Assembly: GCF_038066715.1 (NCBI RefSeq)
Contig: NZ_JBBUKT010000003.1
Coordinates: 651,407-715,406, forward strand
DNA length: 64,000 nt
Direction: 5' to 3'
Origin: Luteolibacter sp. Y139
Lineage (GTDB): Bacteria; Verrucomicrobiota; Verrucomicrobiia; Verrucomicrobiales; Akkermansiaceae
Within the stretch, counting starts at the first letter, position 1, and each line of letters starts with the position of its first letter. Positions 18,301-27,285 of this stretch are shown piece by piece. The notes under the pieces were generated by a model, which worked only from the letters and a program-made list of their open reading frames with translations, was not told the DNA's origin and made no database searches. Position numbers and translations under genes: made by a program.

Positions 18301-20363
18301 CCTCTTTCCAAACCGCGCCACTGGCCGTCACGACCAAGTTCTGGCTGCGGGTCGGAAATGCCTACGGCACCGCCAACAGCCGCACCGTCACGGTCACCGT
18401 CGCCGTGCAGCCAGTCATCACCATCGAGCCCGACCAATACTCCGTGCTCACCGGTTCGCAGGCGCTCTATTCGGTCGCGGCCACCGGCGGTGCGCTTTCC
18501 TACCAATGGTATCGGGGAACGCCGGGAAACACCTCCAATCCAGTGGCAGGAGCCACCAGTCCTGTCCTCGGCTTGTCCGCTCTCAGCGGGGCACCCGCCG
18601 TCTGGGTGCGCGTGACCAATCTCGCCGGCACGGTCGACAGCCACGGGGCTACCGCAATGGCTCCCCTGCGAGTGCCGGGCACGGTCTCGGGCATGGGACG
18701 CAATACCTTCGGGCCCTTGGCCGATGGCACCACCCAGCAGCGCCGGACGCCGGTTCTCTCGATGCGCGACGTGGTCAAGATCTCGGCCGGCATCGATCAC
18801 AGTCTCTTCCTCAAGGCCGATGGCTCGCTGTGGGGTTCCGGTACGAGCTACTCCGGGGAACTCGGAACCGGTTCCTCCATCAATCAGAACCTGCTGCCCA
18901 TCCCGATCATGACGGGAGTCGCGGACATGTCTGCCGGAGGCTTCACTCTCATCCTGAAGCAAGATGGCACCCTGTGGGCCACCGGCACCAATGACTATGG
19001 TGCGCACAGCGGCGCCCCGAGCGCACCCCGCTTCACCCCCGTACAGGTAAACAGCGGGGTTTCACGGATCGCCGCAGGATCGTTCCACAGCCTGGTCGTC
19101 AAAAACGACGGCAGCCTCTGGGCCTACGGCGGGAATTCCGATGGCCAGCTTGGCAATGGCAGCTCTTCCAACCCCGGCCAGCCGGTCCATCTGGCGGACA
19201 GTGTCGTCGACGTCGCCGCCGGCTCCGGACACAGCCTGTTTCTCAAGAACGATGGCACTCTCTGGGCGACCGGCTACAGCCAGATCGGCAGCGTCTCCAT
19301 ATCCTACGAGCCGATCCTCGTCGCCCGGGACGTGGTCGCCTGTTCCGCTGGCCGGCAATTCAGCCATTTCATTAAAAACGACCGGTCGCTCTGGGCCGTG
19401 GGCCGCAATGAATTCGGCATGCTCGGCACCGGCAACAAGAACTCCCAACCCGCGCCGGTGCGGGTCATGGAAGACGTTGCCTCGGTGTCCTGCGGATTCG
19501 ATCACACCTGCATCGTCAAGCTCGACCGCACGGTCTGGACCGTGGGACGAAACGATCAGGGACAGCTCGGCACCGGCGATCTCACGAGCCGCAGCACCCC
19601 GGTCATGATCGCCGCCGGTGTATCCTCCTCCGCCGCGGGAAGCAGCCAGAGCCTCTTCATCGACCTGAAGCCGCTGATCACCCGCCAGCCGGTGTCGCTC
19701 AATGCCCAGGCTGGCAGCGAGACTTCGCTGGACCTTGAGATCCACTCTTCGGTGCCCGCGACCATCCAGTGGTATCGCGGCCGCAGCGGCGACACCTCGC
19801 GGCCGATCACCGGCGCGACAGGAAGCATTCTGACGCTCCCATCGCCGCTGACCGGCACCTATTACTGGGCGCGCGTTTCCAATGAATGGGGATGGCGCGA
19901 CAGCGCCGCCGCGGCCGTCACCTTGCCCGGAATGGGCAGCACCGATTGGCAGGAGTGGGCCTTCAATGCGGGGCTCAACGAGAGCAACCTCTCCCCCGAG
20001 ACCGATGCCGATGGCGACGGTTTGGCAAATGTACTCGAACGGGCCTTCGACACCTCGCCGCTGCTGCCCTCCCCTGAAGGCCTCCCGGTCGCGACCTTGG
20101 CCTTCCGCAATGGCCAAACCTACCTCGACCTCGTTTACCGCCGATCCAACTCCGGGTCACCTGACATCGGCTACCAGTGGTCGCCCGACCTGATTACCTG
20201 GTCCACCTTTTACCCGGTGAGCAACGGCGGCCCAGGATCCGGCTCGCTGAGCCTGCTCAACTCGAACGTCGATGGTGATGGCTCGGCGAGCTTGTACCGC
20301 ATCTCGCGGTCCCTGCGTTCATGGGAAACCGTTGGTTTCCTTCGCCTTGAGGTGACGGAGTGA
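15321..20363 (+). CDS. Giant secreted RCC1-repeat / Ig-like protein
   Basis: 1680 residues from the ATG preceding a clear signal peptide (MRLLFSLLCLASLPLQAA); the frame extends 34 codons further upstream without such a leader. Layout: Ig-like domain (about 20-105), RCC1-type propeller block (112-435), two Ig-like domains (445-613), second RCC1 block (617-938), two Ig-like domains (940-1115), third RCC1 block (1122-1448), Ig-like domain (1450-1535), C-terminal region with DADGDGL calcium-type motif. The RCC1 units recur as GTLWGxGxNxxGQLGDG and SLFVKTDG. The Ig units recur as YQWYxGxxGDTSxPVAGAT. It is presumably extracellular or surface attached. No PEP-CTERM or LPXTG-like tail was seen. Confidence 0.92.
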   Translation: MRLLFSLLCLASLPLQAAPPVLSAEPQDQQVEFGDNAVLSVTASGSNLSYQWYKGQSGNLSSPVLGAVGPLMLSLPLAADSSFWVRVSNADGAVNSPAADITVAPMVPATLKGTGFVRNQAVSTPVSLVRDVVRVVGGRYHAHFIKSDGSLWGLGGNSSAQLGDGTSTHRYNPVPVTLTGVMQIAAGDEHTIFLTADGSLWAAGSNNDGQLGDGTGISRGTPKKITGGVARIAAGGYKTFFIRTNGSLWGMGSNYGGELGDGTTIPRYSPVKIADGVVNVTSGGRHAMFIKSDGSLWAMGQNDHGQLGNGNNTVVWQGPVSVATGISRVAAGPVYTLILKQDGTLMGTGYNGSGQLGIGSTTSTTTPSVCTTGVRGISTQQDHCLFLKDDNSLWGMGWNPQGQLGDGTTVTRTLPVPIASGVSGMAAGGSFSYFLDATPQITGQDAPVASLVNDGLVLRVVVAGPGPFSYQWFTGAAGDTTQPIAGAVTSVYAVPAASIGQPHWVRITNAYGSKDSAAVVPANAETQPVVTTQPQPQAVGYGENATFTVAATGTGLGYQWYAGPAGDTSAPVAGATGAMLVTPPLSTLTSFWVRVTNLSGSGDSIAATATVTPATTGRLMGSGDNSWGQLGVPSNTPQPAQVASGILDMTTNVDHGLILTATGELFATGRNYYGQLGDGSTTDRYTPVLIASSVARVATGYSHSLFVKTDGTLWGVGLADGGQLGDGGGYYSRTTPIQVATGVADISCSNYSSQILRTDGTLWQTQVSTDYEVPDWTLVATGVVRARGGWDRYFIKADGSLWGRGYDNYGQIGDGPEVTGETPVLVATGVRKMSAGQYHSLFIKNNGTLWAAGYNFFGQLGDGTTTNRPTAFQLATNVVDAAAGNSHSLFVKTDGTMWSMGYPGSGRLGGNYNSNTTLPGLAATGVSKVVAGSSHSWWMDARAELAGQPADAVILTGQQATLSVLPGGPGPFTYQWFAGETGDQSAPLAGATSSSFQTAPLAVTTKFWLRVGNAYGTANSRTVTVTVAVQPVITIEPDQYSVLTGSQALYSVAATGGALSYQWYRGTPGNTSNPVAGATSPVLGLSALSGAPAVWVRVTNLAGTVDSHGATAMAPLRVPGTVSGMGRNTFGPLADGTTQQRRTPVLSMRDVVKISAGIDHSLFLKADGSLWGSGTSYSGELGTGSSINQNLLPIPIMTGVADMSAGGFTLILKQDGTLWATGTNDYGAHSGAPSAPRFTPVQVNSGVSRIAAGSFHSLVVKNDGSLWAYGGNSDGQLGNGSSSNPGQPVHLADSVVDVAAGSGHSLFLKNDGTLWATGYSQIGSVSISYEPILVARDVVACSAGRQFSHFIKNDRSLWAVGRNEFGMLGTGNKNSQPAPVRVMEDVASVSCGFDHTCIVKLDRTVWTVGRNDQGQLGTGDLTSRSTPVMIAAGVSSSAAGSSQSLFIDLKPLITRQPVSLNAQAGSETSLDLEIHSSVPATIQWYRGRSGDTSRPITGATGSILTLPSPLTGTYYWARVSNEWGWRDSAAAAVTLPGMGSTDWQEWAFNAGLNESNLSPETDADGDGLANVLERAFDTSPLLPSPEGLPVATLAFRNGQTYLDLVYRRSNSGSPDIGYQWSPDLITWSTFYPVSNGGPGSGSLSLLNSNVDGDGSASLYRISRSLRSWETVGFLRLEVTE

Positions 20364-20398
20364 GTTCACGCACGAGCGCCTGAAGGGCCGCTATCACC

Positions 20399-20576
20399 GT
20401 ACAAGAGTAGGCCGCCAAGGTCCCACCCCTGGCGGCCCGAATCATTTCCTGCCCACACCCGTAGGCTGCGGAAGCGATTTTGTGCTGTTCACCCTTACAT
20501 GAAAACTCACGCAGAGCGCGGTCTTCATGGTCATAGACCCTTCAGGTTTTCAGACGTTCAAAGTTTCTGAGAAATT
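20399..20576 (+). repeat. Structured intergenic repeat, copy 1
   Basis: About 175 bp, opening GTACAAGAGTAG. A perfect 8-bp inverted repeat, GGCCGCCA and TGGCGGCC, follows around a 12-base loop. Next come TGCCCACACCC, TGCTGTTCACCC-TTACATGAAAA, a GGTCT/AGACC hairpin block and a TTTTCAGACGTTCAAAG tail. It lies 35 bp after the RCC1-protein stop. Nearly identical to copy 2 over its first ~105 bp (one T indel). Confidence 0.85.
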
Positions 20577-20679
20577 TTTCAAACTTCTCGCGGAGCTTGG
20601 AACAGCGGCCCGGGAGAAGCGTGCGAAGATCGGTTGATCCGCCAATGCGCCGATGCACCCCACAGTTCACCTTGCCAGA

Positions 20680-20852
20680 GTACAAGAGTAGGCCGCCAAG
20701 GTCCCACCCCTGGCGGCCCGAATCATTTCCTGCCCACACCCGTAGGCTGCGGAAGCGATTTGTGCTGTTCACCCTTACATGAAAACCAACGCAGTGCGTG
20801 GTCTTCATGATCATAGACCCTTCAGTTTTTCAGACGTTCAAAGTTTCTAAAA
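20680..20852 (+). repeat. Structured intergenic repeat, copy 2
   Basis: Same orientation as copy 1 and 103 bp downstream of it. The 8-bp-stem hairpin and the central blocks are conserved. Differences accumulate after TTACATGAAAA (AACCAACGCAGTGCGTG in place of ACTCACGCAGAGCGCG) and in the A-rich end. Confidence 0.85.
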
Positions 20853-20982
20853 AAACTTTCCCGGATTCTTTCAGGGACGCCCCTGCAATCTGTTGGAAGG
20901 CGCGGGTTTCCAGCGGCATCCGTCAAAACATGGCGAACTCAAAATTCTAAATAATATCGACGTTTCTTAAGCTTTGTGGCTT

Positions 20983-23900
20983 ATGGCGCGCGCCATGCGA
21001 CGCCTCCCTGCGATCCTACTGCCGTTGATTCTTTTGGTCGGAGTTGCCCTTTGGTGGCTCAAGCCGTCCGCCCCGCCGCCACTTCCCCCGGTCGCGAAGG
21101 CTGCGGAGGCTGAGAAGCCAAAGTCCCGTCCTTCAGTAGCCGATCCTGCCCTGACGCAGTGGCTGGCCGATCACCGCGAAGCGCGCGAAATCCCCGCTGC
21201 CGACATGGAGCGGGCGGTGACGATGGCGACGGAACGCAAGGAGCGGATGCTCCAGTGGATCGCGGCCGACCCGAAGCAGGCCTTGGAGCAGGCAGTCACG
21301 CTGGCGGAATACGAGGCGCTGCCGGAGCCGCTCAAGCCTCTCTATGAGCGGCCCTTCGTGGCGATGGCGACGCTGCGGGTCTTGCCGGTATGCGTCGAAG
21401 GCGGCCCCGCCGAGCCGATGCGTGTTCTGGAAATGGAAGGCCAGAGCTGGCAGGCGTCCGTCTTTGGCCGGCGGCAGCAGCAGGTGACCAAGGAAGGCAC
21501 TCCGCTCGCCGGCATCACTCTTGATGGGGTCGCGGCGATCGACGAGCAGGCCTTCGTGCCAGTCGCCTCGAAGGAAGTCGCGGCCCACGCTGCACTGCCT
21601 CTCGGCAATCCGGATCCGGCCCGTGACTTCTCCACCGGTGAAGCGCTGGGCGACCACGCGGTCACTGCCTTGGCCGCGGGCAAGCGCTACCTCTTCGCCG
21701 ATACCGCCTCGCTTGAGGATGCGAATCAAAAGATGGCCAAGCTTGATGAGTCGATCTCGCCTAAGAGCGGTTCAAACGTGGTGTTCGCCCTGCCATCACC
21801 CGCTGAAGGCGGAGTGAATTGGGAAGGAGCTTCGGCCGAGGTCGAGCTTCAGGCGGACGCTTGGTCGGAGACGCCCAAGTCCGTCTTCTGCATCCGCGTG
21901 GATTTCTCCGACGTGCCCGGCCAGGTCGTGACCCAAGCCGCCCTGGCATCGGTCATGAATACCGCCGTGGCGGATTCGCTGACGAAAATGTCCTACGGCA
22001 AGACCACCATCACCGCGGCGGTCAGCTCCACCACCGTCCGCATGCCGCTGCCCTCGACGTCCTACGCGCCGGACAAAAACAGCGAACTCCACACCGACGC
22101 GAGGAACGCCTACCTCGCCGTGGCCGGGCCCACCGCGCTCAATGGCTACGACATCGTGGTCGTCCATTTCGCGAGCATCGGCATGCAGGGCAGTGGCCTC
22201 ACCTATGCCGGCCTCGCGGGCGGCGGCAGCCAGTGGCTGCAGGGCACCATCGCCTCGGGCGTCATCATCCACGAGTTCGGCCACAACTACGGCATCGGCC
22301 ACTCGAGCTTCTGGGCGACCTCCGATGGCAGCGTGACCGGCGCCGGTAGCAGCGTGGAATACGGCGACCAGACCGACATCATGGGCAGCGGCCCGGATCC
22401 GGAGGGCCACTTCCACATGCAGGGAAAACAACGGCTCGGCTGGCTCACGGCTGCACAGTGGCAGGACGCCACTGCCACCGGTTCCGGCACCCGGCGCATC
22501 TACCGCTTTGACTCCAGCGCCACTACCGGTGCGCTGCGCGGCGTCCGCATCACGAAGGCCGCCTCACCGGCCGAATACTACTGGGTTGGCTATCGCCCCG
22601 GCATCCCGACCCAGCCTTCATTCCAGAAGGGTGCCTATCTGATCTGGCAGCGCCCTGCGGAGTCGCGTTCGTGGCTGATCGACACCACTCCGGGAACGCC
22701 GGATGGAAAGAATGACGCCGCCGTCGCTCTCGGCCGCACCTTCGCGGACGCCACCGCCAATGTTTACGTCACGCCGCTCGCCATCGGCGGCACTGGAGCC
22801 AACCAGTGGCTCGATGTGAACGTGCAGATCGGACCTTTCCCCGGAAACATCGCACCGACGGCCACGCTGACCGGCACCGGCAGCATCGCCGCACGCGCGA
22901 GCACCACCTTCTCCGCCTCGGCGTCGGACGGCAATGGCGACACGCTCGCCTACAACTGGGACTTCGGCGACGGCAGCACCGCATCGAATGCCTCATCGGT
23001 GAGCCATCTCTGGCTCGTCGGCGGCAACTACACGGTGACTCTGACCGTGAGTGACATGAAAGGCGGCACGGTCGTGAAGACGCAGGCCGTCACGGTCAGC
23101 GATCCGCTCACGACCTGGACCGCCGGGAGCGTAGGTGCCAGCCGCACCGTGAACCGCAGCGCCTACCTCAACGGCCGCTTCATCGTCACCGGCAACCAGT
23201 ACGCCTATGGATCCTTCGACGGCGTAACCTGGAAGGAGCAGTACCTGGCCCTGAACTTCAACAGCGGCGGCATGGCCTATGGCGATGGCCGCTATGTGAT
23301 CGCCGGCTTCGATTCGATCAGCGGCGATTGGCATGCGACCACCTATTCCTCCACCGATGGCATCCACTGGACTCAGGGAACCCTCGGCCTGCTTCCGGAG
23401 CTTCGTGATGTGGCGTGGGGTGCCGGTGCCTTCGTGGCAGTCGGCGATGATGGCACCATCCTGCGCTCGACCAATGGCGGACAAACCTGGACCCAGTCAA
23501 CGGCGCCCGGCGTCGCTTCGCTCAGCAGCATCGCCTATGGCGGCGGAGTCTTCGTCGCCGTCGGCGGCACCACGGTCTACACCTCGCCGGATGGCATTGC
23601 CTGGACCGATCGCAGCTCGGGTCACACCTTGCAGAGCTGGCACAGCTTTGACCGCGTGATCTACGCCGCCGGGAAATTCATCGCGGGCGGTTGGTACAGC
23701 GGCATGCACGCGTCGCTGAATGGCGGCGTGACCTGGACCGAGATGCCGATCCGTGGCGACCACGACTACGACGTGAACAACATCGTCGCCGGTGAAGGCT
23801 GCATCGTCGCCTCGGCGATCGACAAGACAGACTCGAATACCTCGGTGCTGCTGGTGTCGGTCGATGGATTGTCATGGGAGGAGAGTGGCTATACCGGCTT

Positions 23901-25536
23901 CCCCTCGACTCCCGCGCTGGCCTTCGGTGGCGGCCGTTATTTGACCGCCAGCGGCGCGGCAGGTGCGACCTCGCGCAGCAATGGCTTCTACCCCTCGAAC
24001 TCGGCACCCACCGCGAGCATCAGCGCCCCCGCTACCGCGAATGCGCGGGCCGGCGTGCTCTTCTCCTCCACCACCAGCGATCCGAATGGCGACGCGCTCA
24101 CGTTTGCCTGGGACTTCAAGGATGGCACTTCTCTAACAGGGGGCTCGTTCGCCTACCATGTCTTCCCGACCGGTGGCACGTATTCCGTGGACCTCATCAC
24201 CACGGACACCCGCGGCGGCGTGACGGTGGCCAGTCATTCGATCACTGTCTCCGATCCGTTGGACAACTGGACCACCCGCACGTCCGGCACCACTGCCCAC
24301 CTGAACGACATCGCCTTCGGCGGCGGCAAGCTCGTCGCGGTGGGAGAAAGCGCCGGCACCTACCGGATCTCCACCGATGGCATCAACTGGACCACCGGCG
24401 GCAGCATGGCGGCCAATGGCTACCTCTACGGAATCATCTACGACGGCACCAATTTCGTCGTCGTCGGCCAGGACTATGACTTTACGGCGCCTGCCGGTTG
24501 GAAGGGCGCGATCTACACCTCGCCGAATGGCACCACCTGGACCCGCCGGAGTTTCTCCGGATCATCGCTGAAAGACGTGGCTTTCGGTGGCGGCGTTTAC
24601 GTCGCGGTGGGCGAAGCCGGCGCGCTGTGGCGATCCACCAATGGCACCACCTGGTCGCCGGTTCCGTCCGGCGTCTCGGTGAATATCAATGGCGTTTCCT
24701 ACGGCAATGGCGGCTTCGTCGCCGTGGGCGCGGCCAATGACGGTGGCTCGGGCATCGTGCTGACCTCGCCGGATGGCAACACGTGGACCAATACCTCCGC
24801 CGCCGCCGGGCTGCTGAGTTGGCACGGCTTCTACGATGTCCAGTACTGCAACGACCGCTTCCTCGCCTCCGGCTGGTACACGAAGATCCGCCACTCCACC
24901 AACAATGGCGCCAGCTTCACCACCACCCAGACCGGCACCCGCCAGATCCCTGCCTTCGCTTATGGCAATGGCATCTACTTCGCCGCCGGCGTCGACAAGG
25001 ACAACGCCAACGCGGACATCAACCTGATCTCCACCGACGGCGCGAACTGGAGTGCGCTGACCACCGCCGGCCAGGATGACCGGAATGCCACCGTATTCTA
25101 CAACAACACCTTCATCACGGTGGGAGCGAATGGCTCGATCCGCCAGTCCGCCACCGTCACCGCTCCGCCGACCGGTGGCTACGCCGCATGGCAGGCCGCC
25201 CAATTCCCCGGCTCCCCGGCGCTCTCCGGCAGCGAGGAAGACTACGACCGCGATGGCGTGCCGAACCTGGTGGAATACGCGACCGGCACTGATCCGCGCG
25301 ATAGCAGCAAGCGGCCAACCTTCACCCGCACGGTGCAGGGTGGTCAGCTGATCCTCACCGTCCCGCGGAATGCGGACGCCGTGGATGTCACGATCACCGC
25401 TGAAAGCTCGAGCAACCTGTACGACTGGGCTGGCGCCGGGGTGATCCTGCTCGAGGACACGCCCCAGCAATTCCGCGCGGCGATCCCTCTCAATGGCTCC
25501 CGTAAATTCCTGCGGGCCCGGTTCTCGGTGAACTGA
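20983..25536 (+). CDS. Secreted metzincin metalloprotease with PKD and BNR-like repeats
   Basis: 1517 residues from ATG 20983; ATG 20995 is an equally good start and a TTG lies at 20974. An N-terminal hydrophobic anchor or signal (LPAILLPLILLVGVALWWL) leads into a protease domain (about 300-610). The zinc motif HEFGHNYGIGH (430-440) fits HExxHxxGxxH, and a Met-turn (DIMGSG, Met467) follows. It resembles gametolysin-like (M11) metzincins. PKD domain 1 (about 625-708), a BNR-like propeller (710-1005), PKD domain 2 (1006-1093), a second BNR-like block (1093-1390) and a C-terminal YDRDGVPNLVEYATGTDP tail follow. Probably an extracellular protease. No Shine-Dalgarno. Confidence 0.92.
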   Translation: MARAMRRLPAILLPLILLVGVALWWLKPSAPPPLPPVAKAAEAEKPKSRPSVADPALTQWLADHREAREIPAADMERAVTMATERKERMLQWIAADPKQALEQAVTLAEYEALPEPLKPLYERPFVAMATLRVLPVCVEGGPAEPMRVLEMEGQSWQASVFGRRQQQVTKEGTPLAGITLDGVAAIDEQAFVPVASKEVAAHAALPLGNPDPARDFSTGEALGDHAVTALAAGKRYLFADTASLEDANQKMAKLDESISPKSGSNVVFALPSPAEGGVNWEGASAEVELQADAWSETPKSVFCIRVDFSDVPGQVVTQAALASVMNTAVADSLTKMSYGKTTITAAVSSTTVRMPLPSTSYAPDKNSELHTDARNAYLAVAGPTALNGYDIVVVHFASIGMQGSGLTYAGLAGGGSQWLQGTIASGVIIHEFGHNYGIGHSSFWATSDGSVTGAGSSVEYGDQTDIMGSGPDPEGHFHMQGKQRLGWLTAAQWQDATATGSGTRRIYRFDSSATTGALRGVRITKAASPAEYYWVGYRPGIPTQPSFQKGAYLIWQRPAESRSWLIDTTPGTPDGKNDAAVALGRTFADATANVYVTPLAIGGTGANQWLDVNVQIGPFPGNIAPTATLTGTGSIAARASTTFSASASDGNGDTLAYNWDFGDGSTASNASSVSHLWLVGGNYTVTLTVSDMKGGTVVKTQAVTVSDPLTTWTAGSVGASRTVNRSAYLNGRFIVTGNQYAYGSFDGVTWKEQYLALNFNSGGMAYGDGRYVIAGFDSISGDWHATTYSSTDGIHWTQGTLGLLPELRDVAWGAGAFVAVGDDGTILRSTNGGQTWTQSTAPGVASLSSIAYGGGVFVAVGGTTVYTSPDGIAWTDRSSGHTLQSWHSFDRVIYAAGKFIAGGWYSGMHASLNGGVTWTEMPIRGDHDYDVNNIVAGEGCIVASAIDKTDSNTSVLLVSVDGLSWEESGYTGFPSTPALAFGGGRYLTASGAAGATSRSNGFYPSNSAPTASISAPATANARAGVLFSSTTSDPNGDALTFAWDFKDGTSLTGGSFAYHVFPTGGTYSVDLITTDTRGGVTVASHSITVSDPLDNWTTRTSGTTAHLNDIAFGGGKLVAVGESAGTYRISTDGINWTTGGSMAANGYLYGIIYDGTNFVVVGQDYDFTAPAGWKGAIYTSPNGTTWTRRSFSGSSLKDVAFGGGVYVAVGEAGALWRSTNGTTWSPVPSGVSVNINGVSYGNGGFVAVGAANDGGSGIVLTSPDGNTWTNTSAAAGLLSWHGFYDVQYCNDRFLASGWYTKIRHSTNNGASFTTTQTGTRQIPAFAYGNGIYFAAGVDKDNANADINLISTDGANWSALTTAGQDDRNATVFYNNTFITVGANGSIRQSATVTAPPTGGYAAWQAAQFPGSPALSGSEEDYDRDGVPNLVEYATGTDPRDSSKRPTFTRTVQGGQLILTVPRNADAVDVTITAESSSNLYDWAGAGVILLEDTPQQFRAAIPLNGSRKFLRARFSVN

Positions 25537-25564
25537 GGCGGCTGTTGGAATTCGGCTTGGACGG

Positions 25565-25600
25565 AAGGGCGTTCCTGCTCACTGCGGGATCGCCCTTTTT
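25565..25600 (+). terminator. Intrinsic terminator of the metalloprotease gene
   Basis: AAGGGCG pairs with CGCCCTT across a 19-base loop that can pair further (TTCC with GGGA), followed by a run of five T. It lies 28 bp past the stop. Confidence 0.7.
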
Positions 25601-25637
25601 CTGCGATTTCACCGGTCCTCGGAGAAGCGACATCGCC

Positions 25638-25822
25638 GTACAAGAGTAGGCCGCCAAGGTCCCACCCCTGGCGGCCTGAATCATTTTCCCTGCCCACACC
25701 CATGGACTAAGGAAGCTGACGTTTATTGCTGTTCACCCTTACATGAAAACTCACGCAGCGCGCGGTCTTCATAGTCATAGACCCTTCAGTTTTTCAGACG
25801 TTCAAAGATTCTGAGGAAAATT
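25638..25822 (+). repeat. Structured intergenic repeat, copy 3
   Basis: Same orientation as copies 1 and 2 but more diverged. The GGCCGCCA/TGGCGGCC hairpin, the TGCCCACACCC block, TGCTGTTCACCCTTACATGAAAACTCACGC and the GGTCT/AGACC block are retained. The segment between the second and third blocks has changed. It sits downstream of a separate intrinsic terminator, so the repeat is not itself the terminator of the preceding gene. Confidence 0.85.
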
Positions 25823-25947
25823 TTGCGGAGGGATTTTTTCCCCGAACCGGGCGTTGGGCCGGTGGCAAAAACAACTTCCCAGTAGTAAAAGAGGCGTCCG
25901 GCTCCGTCTTGACCTTGAAGGCCGGGTTGAACATATCAGTGGCAGTC

Positions 25948-27279
25948 ATGAAGTCGCACCTCCCACGCGCGCTCGCCATCCTGCTCACCCTATCCGCCGC
26001 TTTTGCCCAGGAAGGGCGGAAGTTCGACAAGCTGCTGGACTACGAGGACGTGATCATCCGCAAGGTCGAGCCGGATGGCATCCGCATCATGCACAAGGGC
26101 GGGATCGCCAAGATTCCCTTCGAGCGCCTGCCCCCCGAACTGGTGGCGGAGCTGGGCCTGAACGCCGAGGACGCGGAGCTTCACCGCAAGAACACCACGG
26201 TCGCGGAGAACGAGGCCGCGAATCGTGAGAAAGGCGCGGATTTCCTCAAGTCCCGCGCTACCAAGCTCGTCGGCATCATTCTCCAAGTGAAGGAAGGCGG
26301 CATCCTGCTCTCCCCCGCTGGCTTCACCACCGGCAAGACCAAGGAGATCAAGGTCCCCTACACCGTGCAGGAAGACGGCCCAACCACCCTCCAGCCGAAC
26401 CGCAAGCCGAAGATCGTAAAGGGCTTCACCACCAAAACCGTCCCGGAGGTCATCACCGTCGAGGTCGCGTGGCTTTCCTGCGATACCAAGCCCTACATCG
26501 ACGGGATGAAATTTGAGAAGGATGTCTACGTGGTGGGCAAATACACTTACGTCGGCACGGACGGAGCCGAGCGGACCGTCCCGTCATTCACCACGGATTC
26601 CACCGCGTTGCTCACCGCCGGCGGCCACGGTGATGCGGCAGAGGCTGCGAAGAAGCCGGTGGGCATCGCGACCGGCACTGGCTTTTTCATCACGGCCAGC
26701 GGTCACATGCTGACCAACAACCACGTCGTCGCCAACCGCACCAAGATCGAGGTGGAAGTCGGTGGCAAGTTCGTGCCTGCCAAGGTGCTGAAGTTCGATG
26801 CCACCAACGACGTCGCCCTGCTGAAGGTGGAAGCCGAAAACACCAAGTGGCTGCCGCTGGGTGAAGAGAAAGGCATCGGCCTCGCCAAGCCGGTCTTCAC
26901 CGTGGGCTTCCCCCAGGTGACGGTGCAGGGCAGCTCGGCGAAGTTCACCGAAGGCAGCGTCAGCTCGCTCTCCGGTGCGAATGATGATGGCCGCTACTTC
27001 CAGATCAGTGTTCCGATCCAGCCCGGCAACTCCGGCAGCCCGCTCGTCGATGGCACTGGCAAGGTCGTCGGCATCGTCTCCGCTACCCTCGGCAGCGGCG
27101 TCTCCTCGCGCGGCCTGGAGATCAATCAGAACGTGAACTACGCGCTGAAGATCGGCTACGCGAAATCGATGCTCGGCTCGGCCTTCACCCCGCCTGCACC
27201 ACTTGCGAATCCACCGAAGACCCGAGAGGCATTGGTCCAAGCCACGGCCGATGCCGTGGCCTTGATCAAGGCGCAGTGA
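25948..27279 (+). CDS. Secreted trypsin-like serine protease (HtrA/S1C type) without PDZ
   Basis: 443 residues from the ATG with a signal peptide (MKSHLPRALAILLTLSAAFAQ). A short N-terminal domain (about 22-75; KLLDYEDVIIRKVEPDGIRIMHKGGIAKIPF split by turns) resembles the SHD1-like domain common in this phylum. A middle beta region precedes the protease domain (about 235-425). Catalytic triad: His259 in NNHVV, Asp288 in NDVALLKV, Ser362 in GNSGSPL. No PDZ domain follows, unlike DegP/HtrA. It likely acts in the periplasm or at the surface. It converges with the next gene, six bases away. Confidence 0.9.
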   Translation: MKSHLPRALAILLTLSAAFAQEGRKFDKLLDYEDVIIRKVEPDGIRIMHKGGIAKIPFERLPPELVAELGLNAEDAELHRKNTTVAENEAANREKGADFLKSRATKLVGIILQVKEGGILLSPAGFTTGKTKEIKVPYTVQEDGPTTLQPNRKPKIVKGFTTKTVPEVITVEVAWLSCDTKPYIDGMKFEKDVYVVGKYTYVGTDGAERTVPSFTTDSTALLTAGGHGDAAEAAKKPVGIATGTGFFITASGHMLTNNHVVANRTKIEVEVGGKFVPAKVLKFDATNDVALLKVEAENTKWLPLGEEKGIGLAKPVFTVGFPQVTVQGSSAKFTEGSVSSLSGANDDGRYFQISVPIQPGNSGSPLVDGTGKVVGIVSATLGSGVSSRGLEINQNVNYALKIGYAKSMLGSAFTPPAPLANPPKTREALVQATADAVALIKAQ

Positions 27280-27285
27280 ACGATG

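Larger units (their letters stand above)
20364..20982. other. 619-bp gap carrying two repeat copies
   Basis: No gene is supported here. It holds copies 1 and 2 of the structured repeat listed separately. The 103 bp between them (20577-20679) and the A+T-rich 130 bp before the metalloprotease gene contain nothing recognisable beyond a probable promoter region. Confidence 0.7.
25537..25947. other. 411-bp gap with terminator and repeat copy 3
   Basis: Contains the terminator of the metalloprotease gene, then repeat copy 3, then about 125 bp upstream of the HtrA-like gene. The last part has TTGACC (25909-25914), a 17-base spacer and CATATC (25932-25937) as a weak promoter candidate. No gene is supported. 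Confidence 0.65.

Noticed and set aside
20399..25822. CRISPR-like repeats
   Set aside because: The repeats are ~175 bp, only three copies, unevenly spaced (two of them separated by 5 kb with a gene between). No cas genes.
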